Source: an uncultured Clostridia bacterium (GTDB taxonomy: Bacteria > Bacillota > Clostridia > Christensenellales > UBA1242). From it: 64,000 nucleotides of DNA. Where the stretch lies: the NCBI GenBank assembly GCA_944372585.1, contig CALVZQ010000006.1, forward strand, positions 1-64,000. Direction: 5' to 3'. Made by a program: the position numbers and the translations under genes. Under the pieces are notes generated by a model, which saw only the letters and a program-made list of their open reading frames with translations, made no database searches and was not told where the DNA came from. Position 1 is the first letter of the stretch. Each line of letters opens with the position of its first letter. Shown in pieces: positions 8,461 through 16,711 of this stretch.

Positions 8461-9291
8461 TTATTTAGATTTTCCTAAATTCCTTTTTATTTCGTGTGTT
8501 CTTATTGGTTGGTTGTGGTTGATGTCATAAATAATTCGCTGAGTTTCAATATGTAAACAATCAGAATTTTCCAGTTTTGGCATAAGTCTTTCTTGTTTTC
8601 TGCATTTTTCAACTTCAATAAAGAAATTGTTTAATCTTCTTGGTTCTGCTTGATTTCCGTTGAAGTCACTTGAAAGCATTCTACGATTTATTGATTTAAT
8701 CTTTTCAATTTTTCTTTGAGGATTTTTGTCATGTCGGTCTATGCTGATGTGACTATCTCTTGAAAGCAGTGTCAAATTGAAGTATAGAGATTCGGCTGTT
8801 ATGAGAGCATCATTTGTCAATTCACCATTTTTTTCTCTGAAAAATCCTGCGTTATAATATTCTTCAGACATTTTATCAATCTTTTTTCTGAAATATCTCT
8901 GATAAGATTCGTCAATTTGCAGAACAACAGTGCGGTTGTTTATAAAGTTTCTCACACAACTATAAATTTCGCCATTTTCATTTGAAAGTTCTTTCAAAAC
9001 TGTTGGAGTGACACAAAAAACGACATCACCTTTTTTGTTTCGTGCATGATTTTTTGACAAAATGCTTCTCTCCAGCAGCTGCTTCAAAGATGCATAATAT
9101 TGCGGAGATTTTTTGTTGTGGGAGGTGCCATCAAGGATATGCACCATATCAATTATGATGTTGGTATCTAGTGCCACATAAATCAATTGATGTTTTGCTT
9201 CTTTTTTGCTGTATGGTTGATAATAAAACTTAAAACTGTATCTTTTTAGTTTTAGTTTTTCGCTTTTTATATGACTGCTAACATTTGACAT
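8461..9291 (-). CDS. PIN-domain protein (candidate ribonuclease)
   Basis: 276 residues. The PIN acidic set is visible: ALDTNIIID near 40 (first Asp), LKEL near 103 (Glu), TNDALI near 163 (Asp) and LLSRDSHI near 178 (last Asp). PIN proteins are Mg-dependent RNases; many are toxins that cut tRNA or mRNA. This one has a long C-terminal extension (about 190-276) and an N-terminal extension, so it is larger than a VapC (about 130). The start follows a GGAG site embedded in the end of the small upstream gene, two bases away, so translation is coupled. The toxin role is an inference. Confidence 0.7.
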   Translation of the reverse strand: MSNVSSHIKSEKLKLKRYSFKFYYQPYSKKEAKHQLIYVALDTNIIIDMVHILDGTSHNKKSPQYYASLKQLLERSILSKNHARNKKGDVVFCVTPTVLKELSNENGEIYSCVRNFINNRTVVLQIDESYQRYFRKKIDKMSEEYYNAGFFREKNGELTNDALITAESLYFNLTLLSRDSHISIDRHDKNPQRKIEKIKSINRRMLSSDFNGNQAEPRRLNNFFIEVEKCRKQERLMPKLENSDCLHIETQRIIYDINHNQPIRTHEIKRNLGKSK

Positions 9292-9293
9292 TT

Positions 9294-9512
9294 TTACTCC
9301 ATTTTCCTTTTTTCAGTGTTGATTTTCGACATAATTTGTTTTTTGATTTCAAGAAGCTTTTCAAAATCATCTAAATCTATGCCTTTGTCGTTCAGAAGTT
9401 TGTCCAATTTCCTAAGAAGATTTTTGTAATACAGAATTTTTTCTTTCGGCGAGCAACTTGGAAATTCGACATTTGTCAAAAGATTAAGCTTTTCAATTAA
9501 ATTATCTCCCAT
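9294..9512 (-). CDS. Small protein coupled to PIN-domain gene, possible antitoxin
   Basis: About 72 residues, mostly helical and charged (KLLEIKKQIMSKINTEKR). The chosen ATG at 9512 is preceded by GGAGAGG; a TTG frame start at 9542 is also open but lacks a site. It lies immediately upstream of the PIN gene in the same operon, the usual antitoxin-first order. No DNA-binding motif is visible and the family is not recognised, so antitoxin is only a context-based possibility. Confidence 0.5.
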   Translation of the reverse strand: MGDNLIEKLNLLTNVEFPSCSPKEKILYYKNLLRKLDKLLNDKGIDLDDFEKLLEIKKQIMSKINTEKRKME

Positions 9513-9665
9513 ATCCTCTCCATTGTTAATATAATATCTCAAAAAATCGTTAAAATCAATACTATTTGTGAAAATTTTTCATTTTTTATTTGTTTTATTT
9601 TCAAACTTTGTTATAATCAAATTGTTATATATTTTTGTTATTATTCACAAAATATTGAGGGAAAA

Positions 9666-10961
9666 ATGAGGTCCAAAAGCAAAATTTTTGATTTGAGTGC
9701 AATTTCGATCATAGCCTGTGACTGTTTGCAAGCAGTTATATGCATTTTTATTGACTTGTTTTTCATCTCTAGGATTCTTAACAATCCCGACTCTACAGCC
9801 TCGGAAAACATTATCAATATTGGACTTTTTTATTTGATTTATTACTTTATATTGGCAACGTTTTATACCTTTTCTGGTTATATATTGAAAAAAATTAACA
9901 AAAGCATTTTTGTCAGCATTGGCGCTGTTGTTTTGACTGGCGTCGTATTCATGGTCTATTTGATGAGCAAATATGGCATTTTGAGTGACTTTGTGCCTTT
10001 GATTGCGGTTTTTTATGGCATCGGTTTTGGTTTTTATTCAAGTGGTTACAATAATTTGACAGCGGAAACAATTTCCAGCAAACACCAAGTTCGGTTCTTT
10101 GCTGTGAAACGTATTATGTTTCAAATGACATACATAATTTTTCCAATTTCTTTGGGATATGTTGTTGATATGGACTTCACTGTTGCTGCATTGATTATGC
10201 TTGCTGTCTGCGCTCTTTTGATTTTGTTTTCTTGTTTGATAAGACCAAAGAAAACTTACAAACTTTCTTTTAATTTGAGAGAGTTTGGAAAGTTAATGAA
10301 GGAAAACAAGAAAGAAACAAAACCACTTTGGCTTGTTTATGTCACAAACTTTTTTAGAGGAGCATCATACGATTGTTTCACGACGTTGATCACTATTTTG
10401 GTTATGAAATCTTTTGATTCCAATGCTTCTTTGGGAACGTTTCAATCAATATTTACCGCATGTTCACTTGTGACCATGTTTATATATTTGCGATATTACA
10501 GGAAAAAGAGAGCAAATGGTTTTATCATTCCGACAATTGTTGCAGTCACTGGAACAATCATTGCCATTCTTTGTGCGACCAACAAGACAACAATCATAAT
10601 TTTTTATGCGGTTTATTCCATCTTGAATGTCATTTTGATGTCAATCTCCGATTCAAGAAGGTCAGGGGTTGTCAGAGTTTTGTCACTTCATTCACACATT
10701 TTGGAAAGCAATGCATTTGCAGAGTTCTTCTTGGGAGCAGGGCGTGTGCTCTCGTCTTTGTTCCTTCTTCTTTCAGGGGTGTTTGACAGTCTTATCAGTG
10801 ACGACAGCACACTTTTCTTGAAAATTGCTTTAGGTTTTGTTTGCTTCATGTATGTTATGTATGGTGTAAGTTTAATTTGGTTGGAAAAAGCATTAATCAA
10901 ACAAGATGAAGAATTCAAAAAAGTTCATATTGCAGAAGAAATCATCAAAACTGAAGATTAA
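9666..10961 (+). CDS. MFS-type transporter
   Basis: 431 residues with about 12 hydrophobic segments split by a central cytoplasmic loop (about 195-225, rich in Lys), the major facilitator layout. Transport is by ion-coupled exchange across the cytoplasmic membrane; the substrate cannot be told. GAGGG precedes the ATG. It is convergent with the small gene at 10958, and the two stop codons overlap in a shared TTAA. No neighbouring catabolic genes hint at a cargo. Confidence 0.75.
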   Translation: MRSKSKIFDLSAISIIACDCLQAVICIFIDLFFISRILNNPDSTASENIINIGLFYLIYYFILATFYTFSGYILKKINKSIFVSIGAVVLTGVVFMVYLMSKYGILSDFVPLIAVFYGIGFGFYSSGYNNLTAETISSKHQVRFFAVKRIMFQMTYIIFPISLGYVVDMDFTVAALIMLAVCALLILFSCLIRPKKTYKLSFNLREFGKLMKENKKETKPLWLVYVTNFFRGASYDCFTTLITILVMKSFDSNASLGTFQSIFTACSLVTMFIYLRYYRKKRANGFIIPTIVAVTGTIIAILCATNKTTIIIFYAVYSILNVILMSISDSRRSGVVRVLSLHSHILESNAFAEFFLGAGRVLSSLFLLLSGVFDSLISDDSTLFLKIALGFVCFMYVMYGVSLIWLEKALIKQDEEFKKVHIAEEIIKTED

Positions 10962-11185
10962 TCATGCTCTGGGCAAAGCAAATGTAACACATATTCCACA
11001 ATGCTTTTTTCTCTGTTTTCAATTATCTCAAAAATAAAAAATTCCATATCCAAATACATACCCATTTGCTCTTGATTTAATGTCTTTCTGAATTTTTCTT
11101 CAAGTTCCGTGAAACCCTCTGGGGCGTGCGCGGAACTTTTTTTCTCTATATACGCTTGATGTAACATTTTGGCAATCTCTTTCAT
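10958..11185 (-). CDS. Small DUF6809-like protein
   Basis: 75 residues, helical, with the pattern LEEKFRKTLNQEQ. This is similar to the small DUF6809-type proteins common in Clostridia, often found beside regulators or mobile DNA. AAGGAG precedes the ATG. It is divergent from two XRE regulators, and one of the three palindromic operators lies directly against its ribosome-binding site. It is therefore probably repressed by those regulators. Function unknown. Confidence 0.6.
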   Translation of the reverse strand: MKEIAKMLHQAYIEKKSSAHAPEGFTELEEKFRKTLNQEQMGMYLDMEFFIFEIIENREKSIVEYVLHLLCPEHD

Positions 11186-11197
11186 TAATTTTCTCCT

Positions 11198-11268
11198 TAT
11201 AACAATCGTTATATACAATATACTATAACATTTGTTATAAGTCAAGTGTTTTATTAACAAATGTTATA
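11198..11268. promoter_or_regulatory. Three palindromic operators between divergent genes
   Basis: TATAAC-N4-GTTATA occurs perfectly at 11198-11213 and 11224-11239, and imperfectly (ATTAAC-N4-GTTATA) at 11253-11268. Centres are 26 and 29 bases apart. They fill the 104-base gap between the DUF6809-like gene and the first XRE gene, as expected for auto-regulated XRE repressors. Confidence 0.75.
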
Positions 11269-11289
11269 AAATATTATAAGGAGAATCTA

Positions 11290-11493
11290 ATGGGTTGTTT
11301 TGCTGAAAGATTGAAAGAATTAAGATTGGAAAAAGGATTGTCGCAAGTACAATTAGCAAATGAAATTGGAGTTTCAAGTGTTGCTATTGTGTATTGGGAA
11401 AGTAAACAACGTGTTCCAAATTTAGACGCAGTTATTCAACTTGCAAAATTCTTTAATGTTTCTATGGACTATATTTGTGGATTGGAAGATTAA
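11290..11493 (+). CDS. XRE-family HTH regulator, copy 1
   Basis: 67 residues, almost entirely a helix-turn-helix domain: FAERLKELRLEKGLSQ, then the recognition region VSSVAIVYWES, then the conserved tail VPNLDAVIQLAKFFNVSMDYI. It binds DNA as a dimer. It starts 22 bases after the third operator with AAGGAG upstream, so it probably regulates itself and the divergent gene. It is close in sequence to the next gene, indicating tandem duplication. Confidence 0.85.
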   Translation: MGCFAERLKELRLEKGLSQVQLANEIGVSSVAIVYWESKQRVPNLDAVIQLAKFFNVSMDYICGLED

Positions 11494-11503
11494 TGGAGTT
11501 TAT

Positions 11504-11707
11504 ATGAGTAAATTTTCTGAAAGATTGAAAGAATTACGAACGGAAGCAGGACTTAGTCAAGATCAATTAGCAAAACAAGTGGGATTGACTCACACAGCGA
11601 TAGGTTTGTGGGAACTAGATAAGAGAGTTCCAAATTTAGATGCTGTTATTGATCTTGCTAAATTTTTCAATGTTTCTCTAGATTATATTGCTGGATTGGA
11701 AGACTGA
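11504..11707 (+). CDS. XRE-family HTH regulator, copy 2
   Basis: 67 residues, the same length and roughly two-thirds identical by eye to the preceding gene. The recognition helix is changed (LTHTAIGLWELDK versus VSSVAIVYWESKQ). That pattern suggests duplication followed by a shift of DNA target. The ATG at 11504 has GGAG upstream and lies ten bases after the first copy's stop, in one operon. Confidence 0.85.
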   Translation: MSKFSERLKELRTEAGLSQDQLAKQVGLTHTAIGLWELDKRVPNLDAVIDLAKFFNVSLDYIAGLED

Positions 11708-11715
11708 GTTGTGAC

Positions 11716-11744
11716 TTTACATTTTGTCTTAAATATGTTATCAT
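11716..11744 (+). promoter_or_regulatory. Promoter for prfB
   Basis: TTTACA, 17 bases, TATCAT, followed by AAGGAG and the prfB start. Confidence 0.55.
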
Positions 11745-11765
11745 ACACAAGTTTAAGGAGTTATT

Positions 11766-12873
11766 ATGATTGTTGATGTTCAAAAAGAAAAGTTAGAAAA
11801 TTTTAAAGAAGAATTTAAGTTTATCAAGGAGTGTCTTTGACCCGTTTGGGTGTGAAACAAAACTTGAGGAGTTGAAAAAAGAGCAACTCTCTGAGGGATT
11901 TTTTAATGATCCTAAAAAGGTGTCAAAAGTTGGAAGAGAAATCAAACTTTGTGAATATAAATTGGACAAAGTTAAAAAATTGCAAGATGCCATTGACAAC
12001 TGTCAGGCAAGCATTGAACTTTTGCAAGAATGTGATGACCAAGCAATTTTTGACGAACTTAATCAAACACTTGCTATACTTGAAAAAGATATGGAAAATG
12101 CCAAACTTGAAACCTTGCTTTCTGGGAAATATGACAACTATAATGCAATCATGACTTTGCATGCAGGTGCAGGTGGAACAGAAGCTCAAGATTGGACGGA
12201 TATGCTTTTCCGTATGTACAGCATGTATGCTGAAAAAAATGGTTTCAAAATCAAAGTGCTTGATGTCCTTGATGGAGATGAAGCAGGAATCAAATCAATC
12301 TCTTTCTTGGTTTCTGGAGAATATGCTTATGGCTATTTGAAAGCAGAAAAAGGAGTTCATAGGCTTGTTAGGATTTCTCCTTTTGATGCCAACGCAAGAC
12401 GTCATACGAGTTTTGCTTCTGTGGAAGTTATGCCGGAAATTGAAGATGCTCCAGACATTGTCATTCGACCTGAAGACTTGAAAATCGACACCTTCAGAAG
12501 TTCGGGTGCTGGTGGACAGCATGTCAACAAAACGGAATCTGCCATCAGAATCACACATATTCCTTCGGGCATTATTGTTGCTTGTCAAACTGAGCGTTCT
12601 CAAATTCAAAACAGAGAAACGGCCATGAAAATGCTCTATTCAAAACTTGTTGAAAAACAGGAACTTGAAGAAATGGAAAAGTTGGCTTCCATTCGCGGTG
12701 ATGTCAAAAAAATTGAGTGGGGCAGTCAAATTCGCTCTTATGTCTTTTGTCCTTACACTTTGGTCAAAGACCACCGAACAAATTTTGAAACTAGTGATGT
12801 GCAGGCTGTTATGAATGGTGATATTCAAGAGTTCATTAATGAATATCTTAAAAGGACAAATGTGAAAAATTGA
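11766..12873 (+). CDS. prfB: Peptide chain release factor 2, with programmed +1 frameshift
   Basis: RF2 reads UAA and UGA stops. The first frame runs from ATG 11766 through 24 codons to CTT (11835-11837), then TGA (11838-11840). After skipping one base it continues from GAC at 11839 to the stop at 12871-12873, giving about 368 residues. AAGGAG lies just before CTT-TGA-C, the classic shift stimulator. Low RF2 lets the ribosome slip, so RF2 sets its own level. The GGQ motif (GAGGQHVNKTES) catalyses peptide release; an SPF-type anticodon segment (ISPFD) is visible. The stop overlaps the tsaD start. Confidence 0.95.
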
Positions 12874-13931
12874 TGAATTACACAGAAATTTCAAGGGAAA
12901 AGTTTGAAAAACTTAAGACTCAAAAAGACGTCTTGATTCTTTCTGTGGAATCTTCTTGTGACGAAACTTCAATAGCGATTGTTAAAAATGGCAGAGAGGT
13001 GCTTGCAAACATTGTTTCTTCACAAATTGAAATTCACAAACTTTTTGGTGGTGTCGTTCCTGAAATTGCTTCAAGAAACCACATCAAAAACATCACTGCT
13101 GTGCTTGATGAAGCATTGCAAGCTTCTGGAAAGTCTCTAAGTGATGTTGATGCTGTTGCAGTGACATTTGGTGCTGGACTTATGGGGGCACTTCTTGTGG
13201 GTGTCAATTTTGCAAAAACTTTGGCTTATGCTCTCAAAGTTCCACTTATTGCTGTAAGTCATGTACATGGACATATTGGTGCAAATTACATTTCTCATCT
13301 TGATTTGACTCCACCATTTCTTTGTCTTATGGTCAGTGGCGGACACACTGCAATTGTTGATGTTCAAGATTATTGCAAATTCGACCTTATTGGCTCGACG
13401 GTCGATGACTCTGTTGGAGAGTGTTTTGACAAAGTGGCAAGAGTTTTGGGACTTTCTTATCCGGGTGGTCCAAACATTGATAAACTGGCAAAACATGGGG
13501 AAAATGCCGTTAAATTCAATTACAAAACACCACTTAGAGATACTTACAATTTTTCTTTTAGTGGACTTAAAACAGCAGTTGTCAATTTTGTTCACAACAA
13601 GGAACAAAAAAATGAAGAGTTTTCAAAGGAAGATGTTGCTTGCTCGTTTCAAGAACTTGTCACAGATGAATTGTGCGACAAGACCATGAAAGCATGTCAC
13701 GAATTGAAACAAACAAAATTGGTTGTTGCAGGTGGAGTTGGAGCAAACAGCAGATTAAGAGAAAAGTTGCAAGAAAAATGTGCAGAAAATGGTGTTTCGC
13801 TTTTCATGCCGGCATTAAAGTATTGCACCGATAATGCAGCAATGATTGGAGCAATTGCTTATTATTACATTCTTGCAGGGATTGGGCTTGCGGACTTGAC
13901 TTTGACAGCAAAACCAACAGTAAGCATTTGA
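12873..13931 (+). CDS. tsaD: tRNA N6-threonylcarbamoyladenosine synthase subunit TsaD
   Basis: 352 residues. TsaD, with TsaB and TsaE, attaches the threonylcarbamoyl group to A37 of tRNAs that read ANN codons. The ASKHA-type ATP fold is shown by SVESSCDETSIAIV near 27, the metal-binding HVHGH near 130, SGGHT and GGVGANSRLR. It carries about 20 extra N-terminal residues relative to many homologues. The ATG overlaps the prfB TGA (TGATG), so the two are translationally coupled. tsaB and tsaE are not in this window. Confidence 0.96.
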   Translation: MNYTEISREKFEKLKTQKDVLILSVESSCDETSIAIVKNGREVLANIVSSQIEIHKLFGGVVPEIASRNHIKNITAVLDEALQASGKSLSDVDAVAVTFGAGLMGALLVGVNFAKTLAYALKVPLIAVSHVHGHIGANYISHLDLTPPFLCLMVSGGHTAIVDVQDYCKFDLIGSTVDDSVGECFDKVARVLGLSYPGGPNIDKLAKHGENAVKFNYKTPLRDTYNFSFSGLKTAVVNFVHNKEQKNEEFSKEDVACSFQELVTDELCDKTMKACHELKQTKLVVAGGVGANSRLREKLQEKCAENGVSLFMPALKYCTDNAAMIGAIAYYYILAGIGLADLTLTAKPTVSI

Positions 13932-13944
13932 TAAGTAGGGCAAT

Positions 13945-14691
13945 ATGGAAAGAATTAAGAGATTTTTTGGTCAAGCTAAATGGTATGAATGGTTGTATAT
14001 GTCACTCTTTATTTGCACGATAATTGTCTTAAGCTGTCTTTTTAAGGCAGGAGCACTTGTCATTTTTAATTCACTGTTTGGCATTTTGTCAGTTTTCTTT
14101 CTCGCTAAAGGAAAAATGATTGGAAATGTTTTGGGTGTTGTTCAAAGTGTGCTTTATATTGTTATAAGTTATTTCAATGCTTTCTATGGCGAAGTGTTGT
14201 TATGCTGTTGTATCTACATTCCAATCAACATTGCAAGCATAATCTCCTGGGCAAGAAATTTGAATGAAAAAGATAAAATTGTGATAATTAACAAAAGTCT
14301 TGGTTGGGTTGAATGGGTTGTTTCAATTCTTTCCGCTGTTGTGATTTCTATCGGAATCTATTTCTTGCTTGATTATTTCAACACTGCCAACTTGCTTGTC
14401 AGCACACTGTCCGTCTTTTCTTCTCTTATGGCAGGTCATTTGGTTATCAGACGGAGTGAATATAACTTTGCGTTTTACATCTTGAACAACATCGTTTGCA
14501 TCTGTTTGTGGCTTTATGTCATTTTGCAAAACAATAAAGTGGGATATATTACAACAATTGTGCAATATTGCATGTTTCTCATATTGAATATTTTGGGTGT
14601 TATTAACTGGGCAAAAATCAAGAAATCTCAAGAAATAAAGAATCCAATTTTGGAAAATAAAGGCGAAAAAATAATTTTAGATAATGAATAA
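13945..14691 (+). CDS. pnuC: PnuC-like nicotinamide mononucleoside transporter
   Basis: 248 residues, about seven membrane segments. The PnuC pattern is visible: an aromatic-rich stretch, WARN near 111, and a C-terminal NNIVCICLWLYV..NNKVGYITTIVQY region. PnuC imports nicotinamide riboside by facilitated diffusion for NAD synthesis. It begins 13 bases after tsaD in the same operon. An NAD-salvage role also fits the CinA-type amidase later in the window, though distance makes that only suggestive. Confidence 0.8.
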   Translation: MERIKRFFGQAKWYEWLYMSLFICTIIVLSCLFKAGALVIFNSLFGILSVFFLAKGKMIGNVLGVVQSVLYIVISYFNAFYGEVLLCCCIYIPINIASIISWARNLNEKDKIVIINKSLGWVEWVVSILSAVVISIGIYFLLDYFNTANLLVSTLSVFSSLMAGHLVIRRSEYNFAFYILNNIVCICLWLYVILQNNKVGYITTIVQYCMFLILNILGVINWAKIKKSQEIKNPILENKGEKIILDNE

Positions 14692-14707
14692 ATGAAGGAG
14701 TTTGGAT

Positions 14708-15895
14708 ATGGAGCTTTTGGCACCGGCAGGTAATTTTGAAAAGTTTTTGACTGCTTTACATTTTGGGGCTGACGCAGTTTATCTGGCAGGAGGTCGTTAT
14801 GGCCTTCGTGCTTTTGCTGGAAATTTCACAAATGAAGAAATTGAAAAGGCCGTCGAAATTGCCCATGAAAGAGGGAAAAAGGTTTACATTACTTTGAATA
14901 TCATTGCTCGAGACAAGGACTTTGAGGGGTTGAAAGACTACTTGAAGTTTTTGGAAAACGCAAAGGTAGATGCAGTTATCGTTGCAGACATTGGAATGTT
15001 GCAATATGTTCGTGTTCATGCACCTATGCTTAATGTTCACGTTAGCACACAAGCAAACATCATCAATTCTTACTCCGCCAACTTGATGGCCGAACTTGGA
15101 GCAAAAAGATTGATTTTGGCGAGAGAACTTTCACTTGAAGAAATCAAACAAATTCGCAAAAATATTTCTCCAAAAGTGGAAATTGAGGTTTTTGTTCATG
15201 GGGCTATGTGCATGGCATATTCCGGAAGATGTCTGCTTTCAAATTATTTGACCGGCAGAGACTCCAATCATGGCGAGTGTGTGCAAGCTTGTCGCTGGAA
15301 ATATATGATCAGAGAAATAAATCGAGATGACGAATTGGAGGTTCAAGAAGATGAAAAGGGGTCTTATATCTTCAATTCAAAAGATTTGAATATGCTTCCT
15401 TACCTTGAGGAACTTAAAGAAATTGGTGTTGACAGCATCAAAATTGAAGGAAGAATGAAATCTTCTTATTATGTCGCAACGGTTGTCAATGCATATCGCA
15501 GGGCCCTTGATATGTTGCCTAAAAAACCTACTGAAGAACTTTGCAGAGAACTCATGAAAGCAAGCCACAGAAGATATACAACTGGTTTCTATTTTGGAGA
15601 CCAAGAAAAGCAATATTTGGAAGATTCTATGCCGGTGCAAGAAAGCGACTTTGTTGCTGTCGTAAGTTCTGATGCAAAAAATGGTGTGGTTGAAGTTGAA
15701 ATGAGAAACAAGTTTTCTGTGGGAGACGAACTTGAAGTTTTAAGTCCAGACAAAGAAACTTTTAACAAAAAAATTGTGATTGAAAAAATCATTAATTCTG
15801 CTGGTGAAGAAGTTGAGTCAGCAAAAGTTGTTCAAGAAAAAGTCAAAATTCCTTGCCATTTGCCATTGAAAGAGGGGGATATTTTGAGAAAATAA
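14708..15895 (+). CDS. U32 family peptidase-like protein (tRNA/rRNA hydroxylation family)
   Basis: 396 residues. The U32 signature is clear: HGAMCMAYSGRCLLSNY, then NHGECVQACRW. The N terminus ELLAPAGNFEKF is typical. Members annotated as peptidases include TrhP (tRNA U34 hydroxylation) and RlhA (23S hydroxylation). Length and the C-terminal beta-domain (about 310-396) fit the TrhP-type group. ATG 14708 is preceded by GAAGGAG at good spacing. It follows pnuC by 16 bases. Confidence 0.88.
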   Translation: MELLAPAGNFEKFLTALHFGADAVYLAGGRYGLRAFAGNFTNEEIEKAVEIAHERGKKVYITLNIIARDKDFEGLKDYLKFLENAKVDAVIVADIGMLQYVRVHAPMLNVHVSTQANIINSYSANLMAELGAKRLILARELSLEEIKQIRKNISPKVEIEVFVHGAMCMAYSGRCLLSNYLTGRDSNHGECVQACRWKYMIREINRDDELEVQEDEKGSYIFNSKDLNMLPYLEELKEIGVDSIKIEGRMKSSYYVATVVNAYRRALDMLPKKPTEELCRELMKASHRRYTTGFYFGDQEKQYLEDSMPVQESDFVAVVSSDAKNGVVEVEMRNKFSVGDELEVLSPDKETFNKKIVIEKIINSAGEEVESAKVVQEKVKIPCHLPLKEGDILRK

Positions 15896-15980
15896 AGATA
15901 GTTAAAAACTTTTAACTATTGTTTGACAGCATAATTTTTTTGTGGTATAATATACATATTTAATTGAGGATGTGAGGATA

Positions 15981-16478
15981 ATGGCAAGATTTAACATCAA
16001 CAATATTGAAAATGTCGAAGGAAAATATCATTTGATGTTCTATGAAGGCAAGAACATTGTGGAAGAAACCAAAAATGATTTGAGATTTGCTTGGTTTTCT
16101 CTTCTTTTTGTTGCATGTCTCCTTTTGTTGTTTATCATTATCTCGGGTTTCAATCTGTTCTATGTTGGTTTTGGTGTTGTTTTTTTGATAATTTTTGTTG
16201 TCGCTTACATCTACCTCAAACGAGAGAGGCGAAAGGGAATCAAACAGTGTGTCTATGCTGTTCAGAATTCCAAAACAACAGACATAATTGCAAAGCAGGT
16301 TGACAATCGTGAAGCAGGAAAACTTATTGTCAATTCTATGTCCAGCACACTTGATAAATATGATGTGAAAGAGAAATTTCCCAATTTCTTTCAAAAATTA
16401 AAAAGGAAACACAAACACAACCATATTGTTGGAATAATCAATCAGTTTGAAGAAGAAAGCAAAAAAAATACGAAATAG
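15981..16478 (+). CDS. Two-TM membrane protein, unknown
   Basis: 165 residues. Two adjacent hydrophobic segments (about 38-60 and 63-83) lie between a polar N-terminal domain and a Lys-rich C-terminal domain. No known family is recognised. GAGGAT-type sequence precedes ATG 15981; an in-frame GTG three codons earlier is less likely. A good terminator follows, so it is probably a single-gene unit. Confidence 0.6.
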   Translation: MARFNINNIENVEGKYHLMFYEGKNIVEETKNDLRFAWFSLLFVACLLLLFIIISGFNLFYVGFGVVFLIIFVVAYIYLKRERRKGIKQCVYAVQNSKTTDIIAKQVDNREAGKLIVNSMSSTLDKYDVKEKFPNFFQKLKRKHKHNHIVGIINQFEEESKKNTK

Positions 16479-16505
16479 AGTTTAGCCTTGAAACTGGCAA
16501 AAATT

Positions 16506-16538
16506 AAGATAGTGCCATTGTGTCCGCTATCTTTTTTT
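16506..16538 (+). terminator. Rho-independent terminator
   Basis: AAGATAG stem with CTATCTT and a run of T. The remaining 170 bases before alaS are AT-rich without another recognised feature. Confidence 0.75.
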
Positions 16539-16711
16539 GTTATTTTGAAAATGTGTTTGTTTGAGTCTAAGTTTTGTTTGAATTGTTTGAGTTGATTTTC
16601 AAAGAATTTTAAAACTCATACAAAAGGTTTTCTTTTGCATTTTTTGTTTATTACTTGTTTTTTTGTGACTTTTTTGTTATTATATTAAAGTTATTTAGGA
16701 GATTTATCAAT

